64,000 nt of DNA from Nocardia rosealba (GTDB taxonomy: Bacteria > Actinomycetota > Actinomycetes > Mycobacteriales > Mycobacteriaceae), in NCBI RefSeq assembly GCF_020216065.1, contig NZ_JAIWNA010000004.1, positions 186,001-250,000 on the forward strand, read 5' to 3'. Position numbers and translations under genes: made by a program. The notes beneath the pieces are model-generated. The model saw only the letters and a list, made by a program, of their open reading frames with translations. It searched no databases and was not told the origin of the DNA. Positions 1 through 9,672 of the stretch are shown one piece after another. Within the stretch, counting starts at the first letter, position 1. Each line of letters begins with the position of its first letter.

Positions 1-6
1 GGGGTC

Positions 7-582
7 ATGACAGCCGCTACTGCTGGTCTCAACCTCAGTGATTCCGTGTACGAACGGCTGCTGCGCGAGCGCATCATCTTCCTGGGCACCCAGGTCGACG
101 ACGAGATCGCCAACAAGATCTGCGCGCAGATCCTGCTGCTCTCGGCCGAGGACGCGACCAAGGACATCTCCCTCTACATCAACTCCCCGGGTGGTTCGGT
201 CACCGCGGGCATGGCGATCTACGACACCATGCAGTTCGCCGAGTGCGACATCAGGACCGTCGCGATGGGTCTGGCCGCGTCGATGGGTCAGTTCCTGCTC
301 ACCGCGGGAACCAAGGGCAAGCGTTTCGCGCTGCCGCACACCCGGATCATGATGCACCAGCCGTCGGCGGGCATCGGTGGTTCGGCCGCCGACATCGCGA
401 TCATGGCCGAGCAGTTCGCGCACACCAAGCGCGAGCTCAACGAGCTGCAGGCGCTGCACACCGGCAAATCGGTCGAGCAGGTGACCGAGGACGCGGACCG
501 CGACCGCTGGTTCACGGCGAAGGAAGCCCTCGAATACGGCTTCATCGACCACGTGGTCAGCCACGCGAACCAGACGAAGTAA
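7..582 (+). CDS. clpP1: ATP-dependent Clp protease proteolytic subunit ClpP1
   Basis: Serine peptidase subunit of the ClpP1P2 double-ring chamber. It degrades proteins unfolded by ClpX or ClpC in the cytoplasm. The 191-residue protein has normal ClpP length. The nucleophile is Ser92 in GLAASMGQ, the histidine is His117 in MMHQPS, and Asp166 in DRDRW completes the triad by spacing to known ClpP. The start lies six bases from the window edge, so its ribosome site is only partly visible. clpP2 follows after 45 bases, and clpX is third, the usual mycobacterial layout. In Mycobacteriales ClpP1 and ClpP2 form a mixed tetradecamer, so this subunit is expected to need ClpP2 for activity. Confidence 0.96.
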   Translation: MTAATAGLNLSDSVYERLLRERIIFLGTQVDDEIANKICAQILLLSAEDATKDISLYINSPGGSVTAGMAIYDTMQFAECDIRTVAMGLAASMGQFLLTAGTKGKRFALPHTRIMMHQPSAGIGGSAADIAIMAEQFAHTKRELNELQALHTGKSVEQVTEDADRDRWFTAKEALEYGFIDHVVSHANQTK

Positions 583-627
583 CCGCCGCCGCGCCCCGAC
601 ACACTCGACTCGACCCTGGAGACAACC

Positions 628-1293
628 ATGGCCAATCTGATCGACCCGCGCGCAGGCCTCGGTGGCGCTGCTGCCGCCAACCCGCAGTCGCGCTACATCC
701 TGCCTCAGTTCACCGAGCAGACCTCGTTCGGCGTCAAGACCTCCGACCCGTACAACAAGCTGTTCGAGGAGCGCATCATCTTCCTGGGCAACCAGGTCGA
801 CGATGTCTCGGCCAACGACATCATGGCCCAGCTGCTGGTGCTGGAGTCGCAGGATCCCGACCGTGACATCACCATGTACATCAACTCGCCCGGTGGCTCG
901 TTCACCGCGCTGATGGCGATCTACGACACCATGCAGTACGTGCGCCCCGACGTGGTGACGGTGTGCCTCGGCCAGGCGGCCTCGGCCGCCGCCGTGCTGC
1001 TGGCCGCCGGTGCCCCCGGCAAGCGGGCCGCGCTGCCCAACGCGCGCATCCTGATCCACCAGCCGTCCTCGGGCGGCGTGCAGGGTCAGGTGTCCGACCT
1101 CGAGATCGCCGCCGCCGAGATCGAGCGGATGCGGCGTCTCATGGAGGTCACGATTTCGCGGCACACCGGCAAGTCCGAGGAGCAGGTCCGCAAGGACACC
1201 GACCGCGACAAGATCCTGACCGCCGAGGAAGCCAAGGAATACGGCATCGTCGACCAGGTCTTCGACTACCGCAAGCTCAGCGGACAGAAGTGA
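628..1293 (+). CDS. clpP2: ATP-dependent Clp protease proteolytic subunit ClpP2
   Basis: Second catalytic ring subunit of the ClpP1P2 protease. The 221-residue protein carries an N-terminal extension of about 40 residues compared with ClpP1. The triad is visible as Ser119 in GQAASAAA, His144 in ILIHQPSS and Asp194 in DTDRDK. The N-terminal stretch is probably a propeptide removed on maturation; this is inferred from the family, not seen. Ribosome site GGAG stands about 8 bases before the ATG. The gene sits between clpP1 and clpX. A strong hairpin with a T-run follows directly, so clpX probably has its own promoter. Confidence 0.96.
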   Translation: MANLIDPRAGLGGAAAANPQSRYILPQFTEQTSFGVKTSDPYNKLFEERIIFLGNQVDDVSANDIMAQLLVLESQDPDRDITMYINSPGGSFTALMAIYDTMQYVRPDVVTVCLGQAASAAAVLLAAGAPGKRAALPNARILIHQPSSGGVQGQVSDLEIAAAEIERMRRLMEVTISRHTGKSEEQVRKDTDRDKILTAEEAKEYGIVDQVFDYRKLSGQK

Positions 1294-1298
1294 CACGC

Positions 1299-1338
1299 CC
1301 GGGTCCGTCGTCTGCTACCCGGCGGCGGACCCGGTTTT
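1299..1338 (+). terminator. Intrinsic terminator after clpP2
   Basis: CCGGGTCCG at 1299-1307 pairs with CGGACCCGG at 1326-1334 and is followed by TTTTCT. It lies six bases after the clpP2 stop codon and would end the clpP1-clpP2 transcript before clpX. Confidence 0.75.
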
Positions 1339-1505
1339 CTGCTACAACCCAACACATCGAACATGCGCGAGTTGTCGACCTGGCTCGCGCACAGCAGGTA
1401 CGGTCGACTCAGGGACCATTGCTCTGATTGTCGGCACCGAAACGTATTCCGGCCCAATCGGAGGACGAGGGTCGCACTCGGACATAGGAAGTAGGGACCT
1501 ACGAG

Positions 1506-2786
1506 ATGGCGCGCATCGGAGACGGCGGCGATCTGCTCAAGTGCTCGTTCTGCGGAAAGAGCCAGAAGCAGGTCAAGAAGCTCATTGCGGGCCCTGGGGT
1601 CTATATCTGCGACGAGTGCATCGATCTCTGCAACGAGATCATCGAGGAAGAGCTGGCCGAGTCGAGCGAGGTCAAGCTCGACGAGCTGCCCAAGCCCTCG
1701 GAGATCCGTGATTTCCTCGAGAACTACGTGATCGGCCAGGACACCGCCAAGCGGACCCTCGCCGTCGCGGTCTACAACCACTACAAGCGCATCCAGGCGG
1801 GCGACAAGGGTCGCGACAGCCGGGGTGAGGCCGTCGAGCTGATGAAGTCGAACATCCTGATGCTCGGCCCCACCGGTTGCGGCAAGACCTACCTCGCGCA
1901 GACGCTGGCCAAGATGCTGAACGTGCCGTTCGCCATCGCCGACGCCACCGCGCTCACCGAAGCCGGTTATGTCGGTGAGGACGTCGAGAACATCCTGCTC
2001 AAGCTCATCCAGGCCGCCGACTACGACGTGAAGCGCGCCGAGACCGGCATCATCTACATCGACGAGGTCGACAAGATCGCCCGTAAGAGCGAGAACCCGT
2101 CGATCACCCGCGATGTCTCCGGTGAGGGTGTGCAGCAGGCGCTGCTGAAGATCCTGGAAGGCACGCAGGCGAGTGTGCCGCCCCAGGGCGGACGCAAGCA
2201 CCCGCACCAGGAGTTCATCCAGATCGACACCACCAACGTGCTGTTCATCGTGGCGGGCGCGTTCGCGGGCCTGGAGAAGATCATCTCCGACCGCACCGGT
2301 CACCGGGGTATCGGTTTCGGCGCCGAGGTGCGCTCCAAGGCCGAGGTCGACACCGACGACCACTTCGCCGACGTGATGCCCGAGGACCTGATCAAGTTCG
2401 GTCTGATCCCCGAGTTCATCGGCCGTCTGCCGATCGTCGCCTCGGTGACGAACCTGGACAAGGAATCGCTGGTCAAGATCCTCTCGGAGCCGAAGAACGC
2501 GCTGGTCAAGCAGTACGTTCGCCTGTTCGAGATGGACGGTGTGGACCTCGAGTTCACCCCCGACGCCCTCGAAGCGGTCGCCGATCAGGCCATCCTGCGC
2601 GGCACCGGTGCGCGTGGTCTGCGGGCGATCATGGAGGAAGTCCTGCTGCCGGTGATGTACGACATCCCGGGCCGCGACGACGTCGCCAAGGTGGTCGTGA
2701 ACGCCGACACCGTCACCGAGAACGTCCTGCCGACCATCGTGCCGCGCAAGGCCCAGCGCACGGAGCGTCGCGACAAGTCGGCCTAG
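1506..2786 (+). CDS. clpX: ATP-dependent Clp protease ATP-binding subunit ClpX
   Basis: Hexameric AAA+ unfoldase that feeds substrates to ClpP1P2. The N-terminal zinc-binding domain has four cysteines at 13, 16, 35 and 38. Walker A GPTGCGKT is at 121-128, the pore loop GYVGED at 154-159 and Walker B IIYIDE at 182-187. An RKH loop (GGRKHPH) and the ClpP-docking IGF loop (GIGFGAE) follow. Its 426 residues are normal length. A gap of about 210 bases with a terminator separates it from clpP2, so it is probably transcribed separately. The ribosome site is weak (AGGGA, about 8 bases upstream). No ClgR-type site was identified with confidence in the gap. Confidence 0.97.
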   Translation: MARIGDGGDLLKCSFCGKSQKQVKKLIAGPGVYICDECIDLCNEIIEEELAESSEVKLDELPKPSEIRDFLENYVIGQDTAKRTLAVAVYNHYKRIQAGDKGRDSRGEAVELMKSNILMLGPTGCGKTYLAQTLAKMLNVPFAIADATALTEAGYVGEDVENILLKLIQAADYDVKRAETGIIYIDEVDKIARKSENPSITRDVSGEGVQQALLKILEGTQASVPPQGGRKHPHQEFIQIDTTNVLFIVAGAFAGLEKIISDRTGHRGIGFGAEVRSKAEVDTDDHFADVMPEDLIKFGLIPEFIGRLPIVASVTNLDKESLVKILSEPKNALVKQYVRLFEMDGVDLEFTPDALEAVADQAILRGTGARGLRAIMEEVLLPVMYDIPGRDDVAKVVVNADTVTENVLPTIVPRKAQRTERRDKSA

Positions 2787-2801
2787 GCCGTCCCCGAACA
2801 C

Positions 2802-2838
2802 CACAGCGCCCGCCGGATCCGATCCGGCGGGCGCTGTG
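2802..2838. terminator. Bidirectional terminator between clpX and the membrane-protein gene
   Basis: A perfect 16-bp stem, CACAGCGCCCGCCGGA at 2802-2817 against 2823-2838, with loop TCCGA. It lies between convergent genes and can serve both. There is no long T-run on either side, as is common for actinobacterial terminators. Confidence 0.7.
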
Positions 2839-2863
2839 CTGTGTGGTGAGTTGTCGCGGTCGC

Positions 2864-3673
2864 TCAGTTGTCGCGGAAGGAAGGCGCCGCCGACACGATG
2901 TCCTCGTCGTCCTCGGCGGGGATCTCGGCCGAGGCACGGGCGATGGCGGTGCTGTAGCGCGCGCTGGCGGCATTGTGGATGAGCAGGGCCACACCGATCA
3001 TCACGGGGGCAACCGCGTGCACGGCGGCGTCGTACCAGTTGCCCGCGCTCAGATGCGGGTAGGTGTTGAGGGCGATGGTGAGTGCGAGCAGGAACCCCTC
3101 GGCGACGAACACCTGGGTGCGGTTGCCCATCACGCCCCACTCCGAGACCCGGGTGGTGCCGATCATGATGATGACCAGGCAGACGCTGATCATCGCCTCC
3201 AGGCCGAAACTCGCCCAGAACAGCGGGTCGCTCGGGCCGCCGGGGGCGATGTTGTGCTGCACGTTCACCGCCGACCACAGCATGCCCGCGATCACCACGC
3301 CCGCCAGTGCGCGCAACGACCAGGTCCGGTGCTGGTAGAGGGAGGCCAGCCGGGCGCGCGGGTTGGATTCGCGGCGCTGCGCGGCGATGGCCTTGCGGGC
3401 GAGCATGAGGTCGGCCATCTCGGCTCGTTCGAGCTCGGCGGTCGTCTCGCGCAGGCGGTCGGCGTGCGTCGAAGCGGCTTTGATCTGCTTCCAGCGCTGA
3501 TCGCGCTCGTAGGTGCGGATCTTCTCGGCCAGCTCGCGTTCGGCGCGCAGTTCGTCTTCCGAGAGCGCGTCGGTCAGCGCCGGGTCGGATTGATACGTGA
3601 TGCGTTGCCGGGCACGTTCCACCCGGACGGGCAACGCGAGGACTTCGTCATCGAGCGGGTGTTCCTCGCGCAT
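2864..3673 (-). CDS. Predicted membrane protein with N-terminal coiled coil
   Basis: Function not recognised. The first 120 residues are charged and helical, with many Glu/Arg/Ala heptads, and probably form a coiled coil. About four hydrophobic segments follow, starting with ALAGVVIAGMLW, then ASFGLEAMISVCLVIIMIG, FVAEGFLLALTIAL and VAPVMIGVALLIH. The tail is acidic. The layout recalls plasmid-transfer Spd-type or DUF2637 membrane proteins, but that is only a resemblance. The ATG at 3673 was chosen because GGAG precedes it by 7 bases; a GTG 156 bases upstream keeps the frame but has no ribosome site. It converges on clpX. The protein is about 269 residues. Confidence 0.6.
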   Translation of the reverse strand: MREEHPLDDEVLALPVRVERARQRITYQSDPALTDALSEDELRAERELAEKIRTYERDQRWKQIKAASTHADRLRETTAELERAEMADLMLARKAIAAQRRESNPRARLASLYQHRTWSLRALAGVVIAGMLWSAVNVQHNIAPGGPSDPLFWASFGLEAMISVCLVIIMIGTTRVSEWGVMGNRTQVFVAEGFLLALTIALNTYPHLSAGNWYDAAVHAVAPVMIGVALLIHNAASARYSTAIARASAEIPAEDDEDIVSAAPSFRDN

Positions 3674-4149
3674 CGCAACTCCAGTGTGCAAAAGGGTTCG
3701 CCTGGTCGCGTCATTGTTGCGCATCGAGGCGCCCGAGGCACATCCGAGGTCCGGGTCGATCGAACATGCGGATGCCGGAAACTTCTGGCGCACAACTGTG
3801 TAGGTGTTTTCAGAGGCCTTCGTGGACACGGTGACGAACGATTCGCATCGTTCGCGCCCGGTTGCCGAGGAGCTTCTTTGATCCTCCGTGGTTCGCCGTT
3901 GAACCTTTGTCCCGTTCAGTGCTTCTGTTGATGATGTCGCTACCGGTCACCAGCGTGTTACCTGGTGTTCGGAAACCTTCATTTCGTCCGTTTCGTCCGC
4001 CTTGCAGGGCGTTCACCCATTAAGACGGGCTCACCTCGCAAAACTCATCGGCGTATCCTCGCGGTGTGTCGGACTGATGCTGCTGATTTCGTGCTGTTTA
4101 CTCGGTCCGTCAATCAGATGTTCGAGTGACGAGTGGAAGCGGAGGAGAC
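3674..4149. other. Divergent intergenic region, membrane-protein gene / mIHF gene
   Basis: 476 bases with no convincing gene; open frames here have no coding character. It must hold the promoters of both neighbours. Two inverted repeats are visible: CGAACGAT-tcgc-ATCGTTCG at 3835-3854 and CACCAG-N8-CTGGTG at 3948-3967. A TATCCT near 4050 could be a -10 for the mIHF gene, which would then have a leader of about 90 bases. Confidence 0.5.
3835..3854. promoter_or_regulatory. Perfect 8-4-8 inverted repeat, possible operator
   Basis: CGAACGAT, four bases (tcgc), ATCGTTCG. Perfect dyads of this size are typical of dimeric repressor sites. It lies 160 bases upstream of the membrane-protein start. 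The regulator is unknown. Confidence 0.4.
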
Positions 4150-4464
4150 ATGGCACTGCCTACGATGACCGCCGAACAGCGCACCGAGGCGTTGGCCAAA
4201 GCGGCTGCCGTGCGCAAGGCGCGCTCGGAACTGATCGGCAAGGTGAAGGAGGGCAAGGTCACCGTCGCCGATCTGCTCAAGAAGGCCGACAGCGACGACC
4301 TGGTCAAGAAGACCAAGGTCGCGGCCGTGATCAAGGCGCTGCCGGGCGTTGGCCCGGTGAAGGCGGCCAAGCTGATGGATCAGGCCGAGATCCCCGAGGA
4401 TCGTCGTATCGGTGGTCTCGGTGCACGCCAGCGCGCGGCACTGCTCGACGCCCTCGAGGCCTGA
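4150..4464 (+). CDS. mihF: Integration host factor, actinobacterial type (mIHF)
   Basis: Small basic nucleoid-associated protein unrelated to the alpha/beta IHF of proteobacteria. The 104 residues match the mIHF family from the opening MALPTMTAEQR to the end. A helix-hairpin-helix element, ALPGVGPVKAAKLM, lies at 63-76, and the tail RRIGGLGARQRAALL matches the family C-terminus. The ATG at 4150 was chosen because GGAGGAG precedes it and it gives the normal family length; the open frame extends upstream without support. In mycobacteria the gene sits before gmk; here no gmk follows, so this may be a second copy or a relocated one. Confidence 0.85.
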   Translation: MALPTMTAEQRTEALAKAAAVRKARSELIGKVKEGKVTVADLLKKADSDDLVKKTKVAAVIKALPGVGPVKAAKLMDQAEIPEDRRIGGLGARQRAALLDALEA

Positions 4465-4507
4465 GCCGGATCGTGATCCGGCGCCCGTGGTGCACCACGC
4501 ACGGGCG
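4465..4507. terminator. Double hairpin between convergent mIHF and FHA genes
   Basis: GCCGGATC-gt-GATCCGGC at 4465-4482, next to CGCCCGTG at 4482-4489 pairing with CACGGGCG at 4500-4507. It lies directly after the mIHF stop and before the end of the opposing FHA gene, so it can act in both directions. Confidence 0.6.
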
Positions 4508-4534
4508 TCGGGATGGTCTCGGGCTCGCCGGAGC

Positions 4535-5695
4535 TCAGACGCAGTAGGTCAGCAGGAAATCATTGATACGCAGGCGCCAGCCCGGCTGCAGCTCGATCGG
4601 GAGGGTGCCCACCCGCGACCAACGGTCGCTGTCGGGGGCGGCGAAATAGGTGCCGGAGGTGGCGGGCGCTTCGCGAACGAACACCTTGCCCCGGTCGGGA
4701 TCGACGAAGGCATGAACCCGCGAGACCAGCCGATCGCGTTCGATCAGGATCGGCGTGGCCGCGGACTGGCGAACGGAATTGTCGCCAGAGGGGTTGCGGC
4801 CAAGCACATATGGCCGGTCGAGGGGATAGCTCATTCCGTCCTCGGTGACCAAGGCGCCCCGCGGACTGGTCGAATTGCCCAGGTGCTCTTGGCTTTTGCG
4901 CAGCCCCACGGGCTCGGCGCGCTTGGCGGCATCGATCGCCTGTGACCACGCCAGCGGTGCGTGCGTGGCGGGAGAATTGCGCGGACCGGTGCTCACAGTG
5001 GCGCCCTCACCGGAATCGGGCCGACCACCCACGCTCACGGTCTCACCCTCCGGAATGCTCGTCACCGGCTCGTCGGCCACGGCGAAACCACTGGTCGACG
5101 GCTGTGCCGAAACGGGCTCGGCCTCGCTGCGCGGGCGCACCGCCTGGAAACCGGTGGCCTCGGTGGGTGGCGGTTCGTCGATCGCCTCCACCCGGCGCGG
5201 TGCGGGCCCGCGACGACGGCCCAGGTTGAGCACGAAACCGTTGCCGTTGACGATGCCCGCGCGTAGATCCGTTCGCGGGTTGGCGCTGGTCGGGTCGGCC
5301 ATCTCGGCGCCGATGGCGATGCGGCGCACCGGTTCGCGAATGATCTCGTCGACCCAGGTGAAGGCGCGGTCCCCGGCCAGCCGGCGGTTGCCCTCGGCGC
5401 CGGAGACCTCCGCGATCACGGTGCCGCGCAACAAGATCAGGATCCCGTCGGCGGTGGGGGCGAGAACACCGAACGGTGGTGGCGCCGACGCGCCACCGAA
5501 CACCACCCCGGCCAGCCGCTGGGCGAGTGCCGCACCGGGTGCCGAGGCCGTGGTGTTGAGCGCGACGGTCTCGACCGCACCGAGTAACCGGTCGGTCGAC
5601 GGTGTCTCGCCGGCCAGATAGACCACGACATCGCCGAACCGAGCGACGATTCCGGTACCGGGCACGATTGCCACGGTGGACGAATGCGCGCGCAT
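4535..5695 (-). CDS. FHA-domain protein
   Basis: 386 residues. The last hundred form a forkhead-associated domain that binds phosphothreonine: the GRNPSGD turn and the SRVHAFV motif with its key Ser and His are present. This points to a partner phosphorylated by a Ser/Thr kinase. The first 160 residues look like a folded alpha/beta domain of unknown function. They are followed by a Pro/Glu/Ser-rich linker. No membrane segment is visible. The ATG at 5695 was chosen because AAGGAGG lies 5 bases upstream; an upstream frame extension would overlap the divergent tetR start. No kinase or phosphatase gene is adjacent. Confidence 0.8.
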   Translation of the reverse strand: MRAHSSTVAIVPGTGIVARFGDVVVYLAGETPSTDRLLGAVETVALNTTASAPGAALAQRLAGVVFGGASAPPPFGVLAPTADGILILLRGTVIAEVSGAEGNRRLAGDRAFTWVDEIIREPVRRIAIGAEMADPTSANPRTDLRAGIVNGNGFVLNLGRRRGPAPRRVEAIDEPPPTEATGFQAVRPRSEAEPVSAQPSTSGFAVADEPVTSIPEGETVSVGGRPDSGEGATVSTGPRNSPATHAPLAWSQAIDAAKRAEPVGLRKSQEHLGNSTSPRGALVTEDGMSYPLDRPYVLGRNPSGDNSVRQSAATPILIERDRLVSRVHAFVDPDRGKVFVREAPATSGTYFAAPDSDRWSRVGTLPIELQPGWRLRINDFLLTYCV

Positions 5696-5780
5696 CAACG
5701 CCTCCTTGTCGGACGGGGTCACTGCCAGCATAGAGGGACACGGCGGGCTCGGAAGCGGGTTGTCGCAGGCTTCGCAAACT

Positions 5781-5820
5781 GACCGGACGGTCTCGCGAAC
5801 ATTGTTCGTCGCAAACGACG
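5781..5820. promoter_or_regulatory. Cluster of dyads between FHA gene and tetR
   Basis: Three perfect inverted repeats are packed in 40 bases: GACCG-ga-CGGTC (5781-5792), CGAAC-att-GTTCG (5796-5808) and CGTCG-caaa-CGACG (5807-5820). They lie upstream of the divergent tetR start and are likely operators for TetR autoregulation. The CGAAC/GTTCG dyad resembles the SOS box but has a 3-base spacer where the mycobacterial LexA site has 4. Confidence 0.5.
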
Positions 5821-5833
5821 TTCGGGTGGCGAG

Positions 5834-5839
5834 TAGGAT
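5834..5839 (+). promoter_or_regulatory. Possible -10 box TAGGAT for tetR
   Basis: TAGGAT ends 8 bases before the tetR ATG at 5848, so the message would start at or almost at the start codon. Leaderless transcripts are common in this order. No clear -35 is seen. Confidence 0.45.
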
Positions 5840-5847
5840 TACCTGCC

Positions 5848-6489
5848 ATGAATGCCGCACCCGTCAGTCGCCGGGCCAGACCGGCGAAAGCTCCACTGAG
5901 TCGTGACCTCGTCATCGAGACCGGATTGCGCATCCTCGACTCCGAGGGATCGGCCGCGCTCACCATGCGCCGGGTGGCGCAGGAACTCGATACCGGTGCC
6001 GCCTCGCTCTACGTCTACGTCGCCAATCGCGACGACCTGATGACGGGCATGCTCGACCACGTCCTCGCCGCCGTACCGACACCAACCCACGGCGACTGGC
6101 GCGAGCGCCTGGAAACCCTCGTCACCTCGGCCGTCGACGCGCTCGGCCGCCACGAAGGTCTCGCGCTCATCGCGTTCGCCCGGTCCACCGGTCGCGCGCT
6201 CGGGCTGATCGAGCAGTTGCTCGGCCTGCTGCGCGAGGGCGGGCTCGACCCGGCCAGGGCCGCCTGGGCCGTCGACCTGCTGTACCCGCACATCACCGCC
6301 GCGGCCGCCGAGCGGGCCGTCTACGACGACACGACCGTCTCGCGCCGCCTCGCCGACCTGCCCGCCCGGCGCTACCCGAACATCACCGCCGTCCGCGAGC
6401 ACCTGGCGGGCGACGCCGCCGCGCGCACCCGGTGGGCACTGAACGCGCTGCTCAACGGCATCCTCACCACCCCCGTGGAGGTGCGATGA
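5848..6489 (+). CDS. TetR family transcriptional regulator
   Basis: 213 residues. An N-terminal helix-turn-helix lies around residues 20-65 (LTMRRVAQELDTGAASLYVYV). The C-terminal half resembles the tetracycline-repressor-type ligand domain. The effector is unknown. A GNAT acetyltransferase gene overlaps its stop by an ATGA, so the two are co-translated and the acetyltransferase is a likely target. A cluster of inverted repeats lies just upstream. There is no ribosome site, consistent with a leaderless message from the TAGGAT box. Confidence 0.85.
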   Translation: MNAAPVSRRARPAKAPLSRDLVIETGLRILDSEGSAALTMRRVAQELDTGAASLYVYVANRDDLMTGMLDHVLAAVPTPTHGDWRERLETLVTSAVDALGRHEGLALIAFARSTGRALGLIEQLLGLLREGGLDPARAAWAVDLLYPHITAAAAERAVYDDTTVSRRLADLPARRYPNITAVREHLAGDAAARTRWALNALLNGILTTPVEVR

Positions 6490-7127
6490 CCGGCCTGGAG
6501 CACGTACCCGCGCTGGTTACCCGGACCGGCTACTCCATCGAACCGGGCGACTCCGTTCGGCGCCGCGAACCGATCCGGGTCGGTGAACTCGGCCGGCCGG
6601 GTGGGCCGATCCGGCTCGCTCGCGAGCGCGATATCGCCGCGCTGCAAGAGATCGAACGTCGCGCCGGTGCGCCGTTCGCCGAGATCGGCATGGTCGCCGT
6701 CGCCGAGGACGAGCCGCCGTCGGCGGAACTACTGTGCGAGTTCCTCGTCGGCGAACGCGCCTGGGTGTGGCCGGATGCGCAGGACCAACCGATCGGCTAC
6801 CTGCTGCTCGGCATCGTCGACGGGCAACCGCACATCGACCAGGTGTCGGTCGACCCCGCCTACTCCGGTCTACGGATCGGCAAGAGCCTGATCGACCACG
6901 CCGTCAGCTGGGCGAAATCCCGCGGCCTGCGCGAACTCACCCTCACCACCTTCACCGAGGTGCCCTGGAACGGGCCCTATTACGAGCGGCTCGGCTTCAC
7001 CTACATCCCCGTCGACGACGAACCACCTGGCCTGCGCGCTGTGCGCGCCGAGGAATCCGCCAACGGCCTCGACGAATGGCCGCGAGCGTGCATGCGCGTC
7101 GATCTGACGAGCTGGGTGTACGACTGA
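6486..7127 (+). CDS. GNAT family N-acetyltransferase
   Basis: 213 residues. The acetyl-CoA fold shows IDQVSVDPAYSGLRIGKSL, which holds the GNAT motif A (V-x-P-x-x-x-x-x-x-x-G-x-x-L). The end matches motif B, WNGPYYERLGFTYI. The substrate cannot be told from sequence. It may modify an amino compound or a protein. The ATG at 6486 overlaps the tetR stop by four bases and is preferred over an upstream in-frame ATG inside tetR. Together with tetR it looks like a small regulated resistance or detoxification unit; that is inference. Confidence 0.82.
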   Translation: MTGLEHVPALVTRTGYSIEPGDSVRRREPIRVGELGRPGGPIRLARERDIAALQEIERRAGAPFAEIGMVAVAEDEPPSAELLCEFLVGERAWVWPDAQDQPIGYLLLGIVDGQPHIDQVSVDPAYSGLRIGKSLIDHAVSWAKSRGLRELTLTTFTEVPWNGPYYERLGFTYIPVDDEPPGLRAVRAEESANGLDEWPRACMRVDLTSWVYD

Positions 7128-7306
7128 ACCGACGTTGAGGGTCCGAGTCGGTGGTGCCCGCCCGGATCACCAGTCGCCACCCGTCCGCCGCCGCTGCGTC
7201 TAGGCGGCGGGTGTGCGACTGTCCTGCGCCCTATTCGCAATGCTTGGCCTTGCGCCGGCCATGGCTCCTCGAGTCGGTGTAGCGGTCGCTTCCGGAGTCG
7301 GGCGGC

Positions 7307-8866
<1,560 letters not shown>

Positions 8867-8884
8867 CACAATCCTTGTCGGGGT

Positions 8885-9478
8885 TCAGGGAAGCAGGTAA
8901 CCCTCGATCGCCCTCGCCAGCTCGGTGTCGAACTGCGCGCCCTCGAGCAGCGGCGCCATCGTGCCCGCCGACTGCACCGCCGACTGGGCGATGAGCAGCA
9001 GCATGGCGGCAAGCTGCTCGGGCTCGCCCGCCCGGATCGACCCGTCTTCCTGGCCGATCCGGATCGCGGTGGCGAACAGTTCGATGAGCGTGCGCTGATT
9101 GCGCCCGAGCCTGCCGAACACGTAGGTGAGCATGAGGTCGGTGTCGGTGCGGAAGATCTTGGCGAACACCGCGTTCGCCCGCACTGCCGCCGCGCCCGCC
9201 ACGATGCCGCGCACCAGTCGGTCGAGGCCGAGGCCCGTGTCGGGCATGGTCTCGGCGACGATGGTGCGCAGCTCGCGCACCAGCAGTTCCGCGATCAGCG
9301 AGCCGGTGTCCGGCCACCGCCGGTACACCGTCGGCCTGCTGACACCGGCGCGGCGTGCCACTTCGGTGAGCGTGGTGCGGCGCACCCCGAAATCGACGAC
9401 GCAGGCCCGCGCGGCATCGAGAATCGCCATATCGGTAGGCGAAAGCCGCTGGTCAGCTCGAGCCGCGAGGTCGATCAT
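8885..9478 (-). CDS. TetR family regulator of the glpD/agpS lipid module
   Basis: 197 residues from the ATG at 9478, which has a GGGGGT ribosome site; a further in-frame ATG is at 9493. The helix-turn-helix is clear (LTEVARRAGVSRPTVYRRW) around residues 40-60. The gene lies directly upstream of glpD on the same strand. It is divergent from the AgpS-like flavoprotein gene, with a 33-bp inverted repeat in between. It corresponds by position to Rv2250c. It probably represses both units in response to a lipid or glycerol metabolite; the ligand is unknown. Confidence 0.85.
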   Translation of the reverse strand: MIDLAARADQRLSPTDMAILDAARACVVDFGVRRTTLTEVARRAGVSRPTVYRRWPDTGSLIAELLVRELRTIVAETMPDTGLGLDRLVRGIVAGAAAVRANAVFAKIFRTDTDLMLTYVFGRLGRNQRTLIELFATAIRIGQEDGSIRAGEPEQLAAMLLLIAQSAVQSAGTMAPLLEGAQFDTELARAIEGYLLP

Positions 9479-9637
9479 GCTGTACACCCCCATGGTGTTC
9501 GACGGCGCCGTGGTGGGGCGCCGTGGTCTGGCCGGAACGCCCAAGGGTATCGAGCGCGCCGGTGGGTTCGTCGCCACGAATTCGCGGCAGTGACATCCGA
9601 CAACTGGGTAGAGGTCGACTCGAGGAGAACTCGTGTA

Positions 9638-9670
9638 GTTACTGCTTGACACTATATGTCAGGATGTAAC
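9638..9670. promoter_or_regulatory. 33-bp perfect-arm dyad, probable TetR operator
   Basis: GTTAC-N4-TGACA-N5-TGTCA-N4-GTAAC, centred at 9654. All ten paired positions of the two half-sites match. A TTGACA (9646-9651) lies inside it and can act as a -35. It ends two bases before the ATG of the AgpS-like gene, so if that start is right it also covers the ribosome site. Confidence 0.75.
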
Positions 9671-9672
9671 GC

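Noticed and set aside
1266..3278. 670-codon minus-strand open frame over clpX
   Set aside because: It is antisense to a clear clpX and has low-complexity His/Asp/Arg composition typical of high-GC shadow frames.
3810..4016. 68-codon minus-strand frame in the intergenic region
   Set aside because: No ribosome site and no coding character; it overlaps the likely control sites.
5796..5808. SOS (LexA) box CGAAC-att-GTTCG
   Set aside because: The spacer is 3 bases; the mycobacterial LexA site has 4. Listed only as a dyad.
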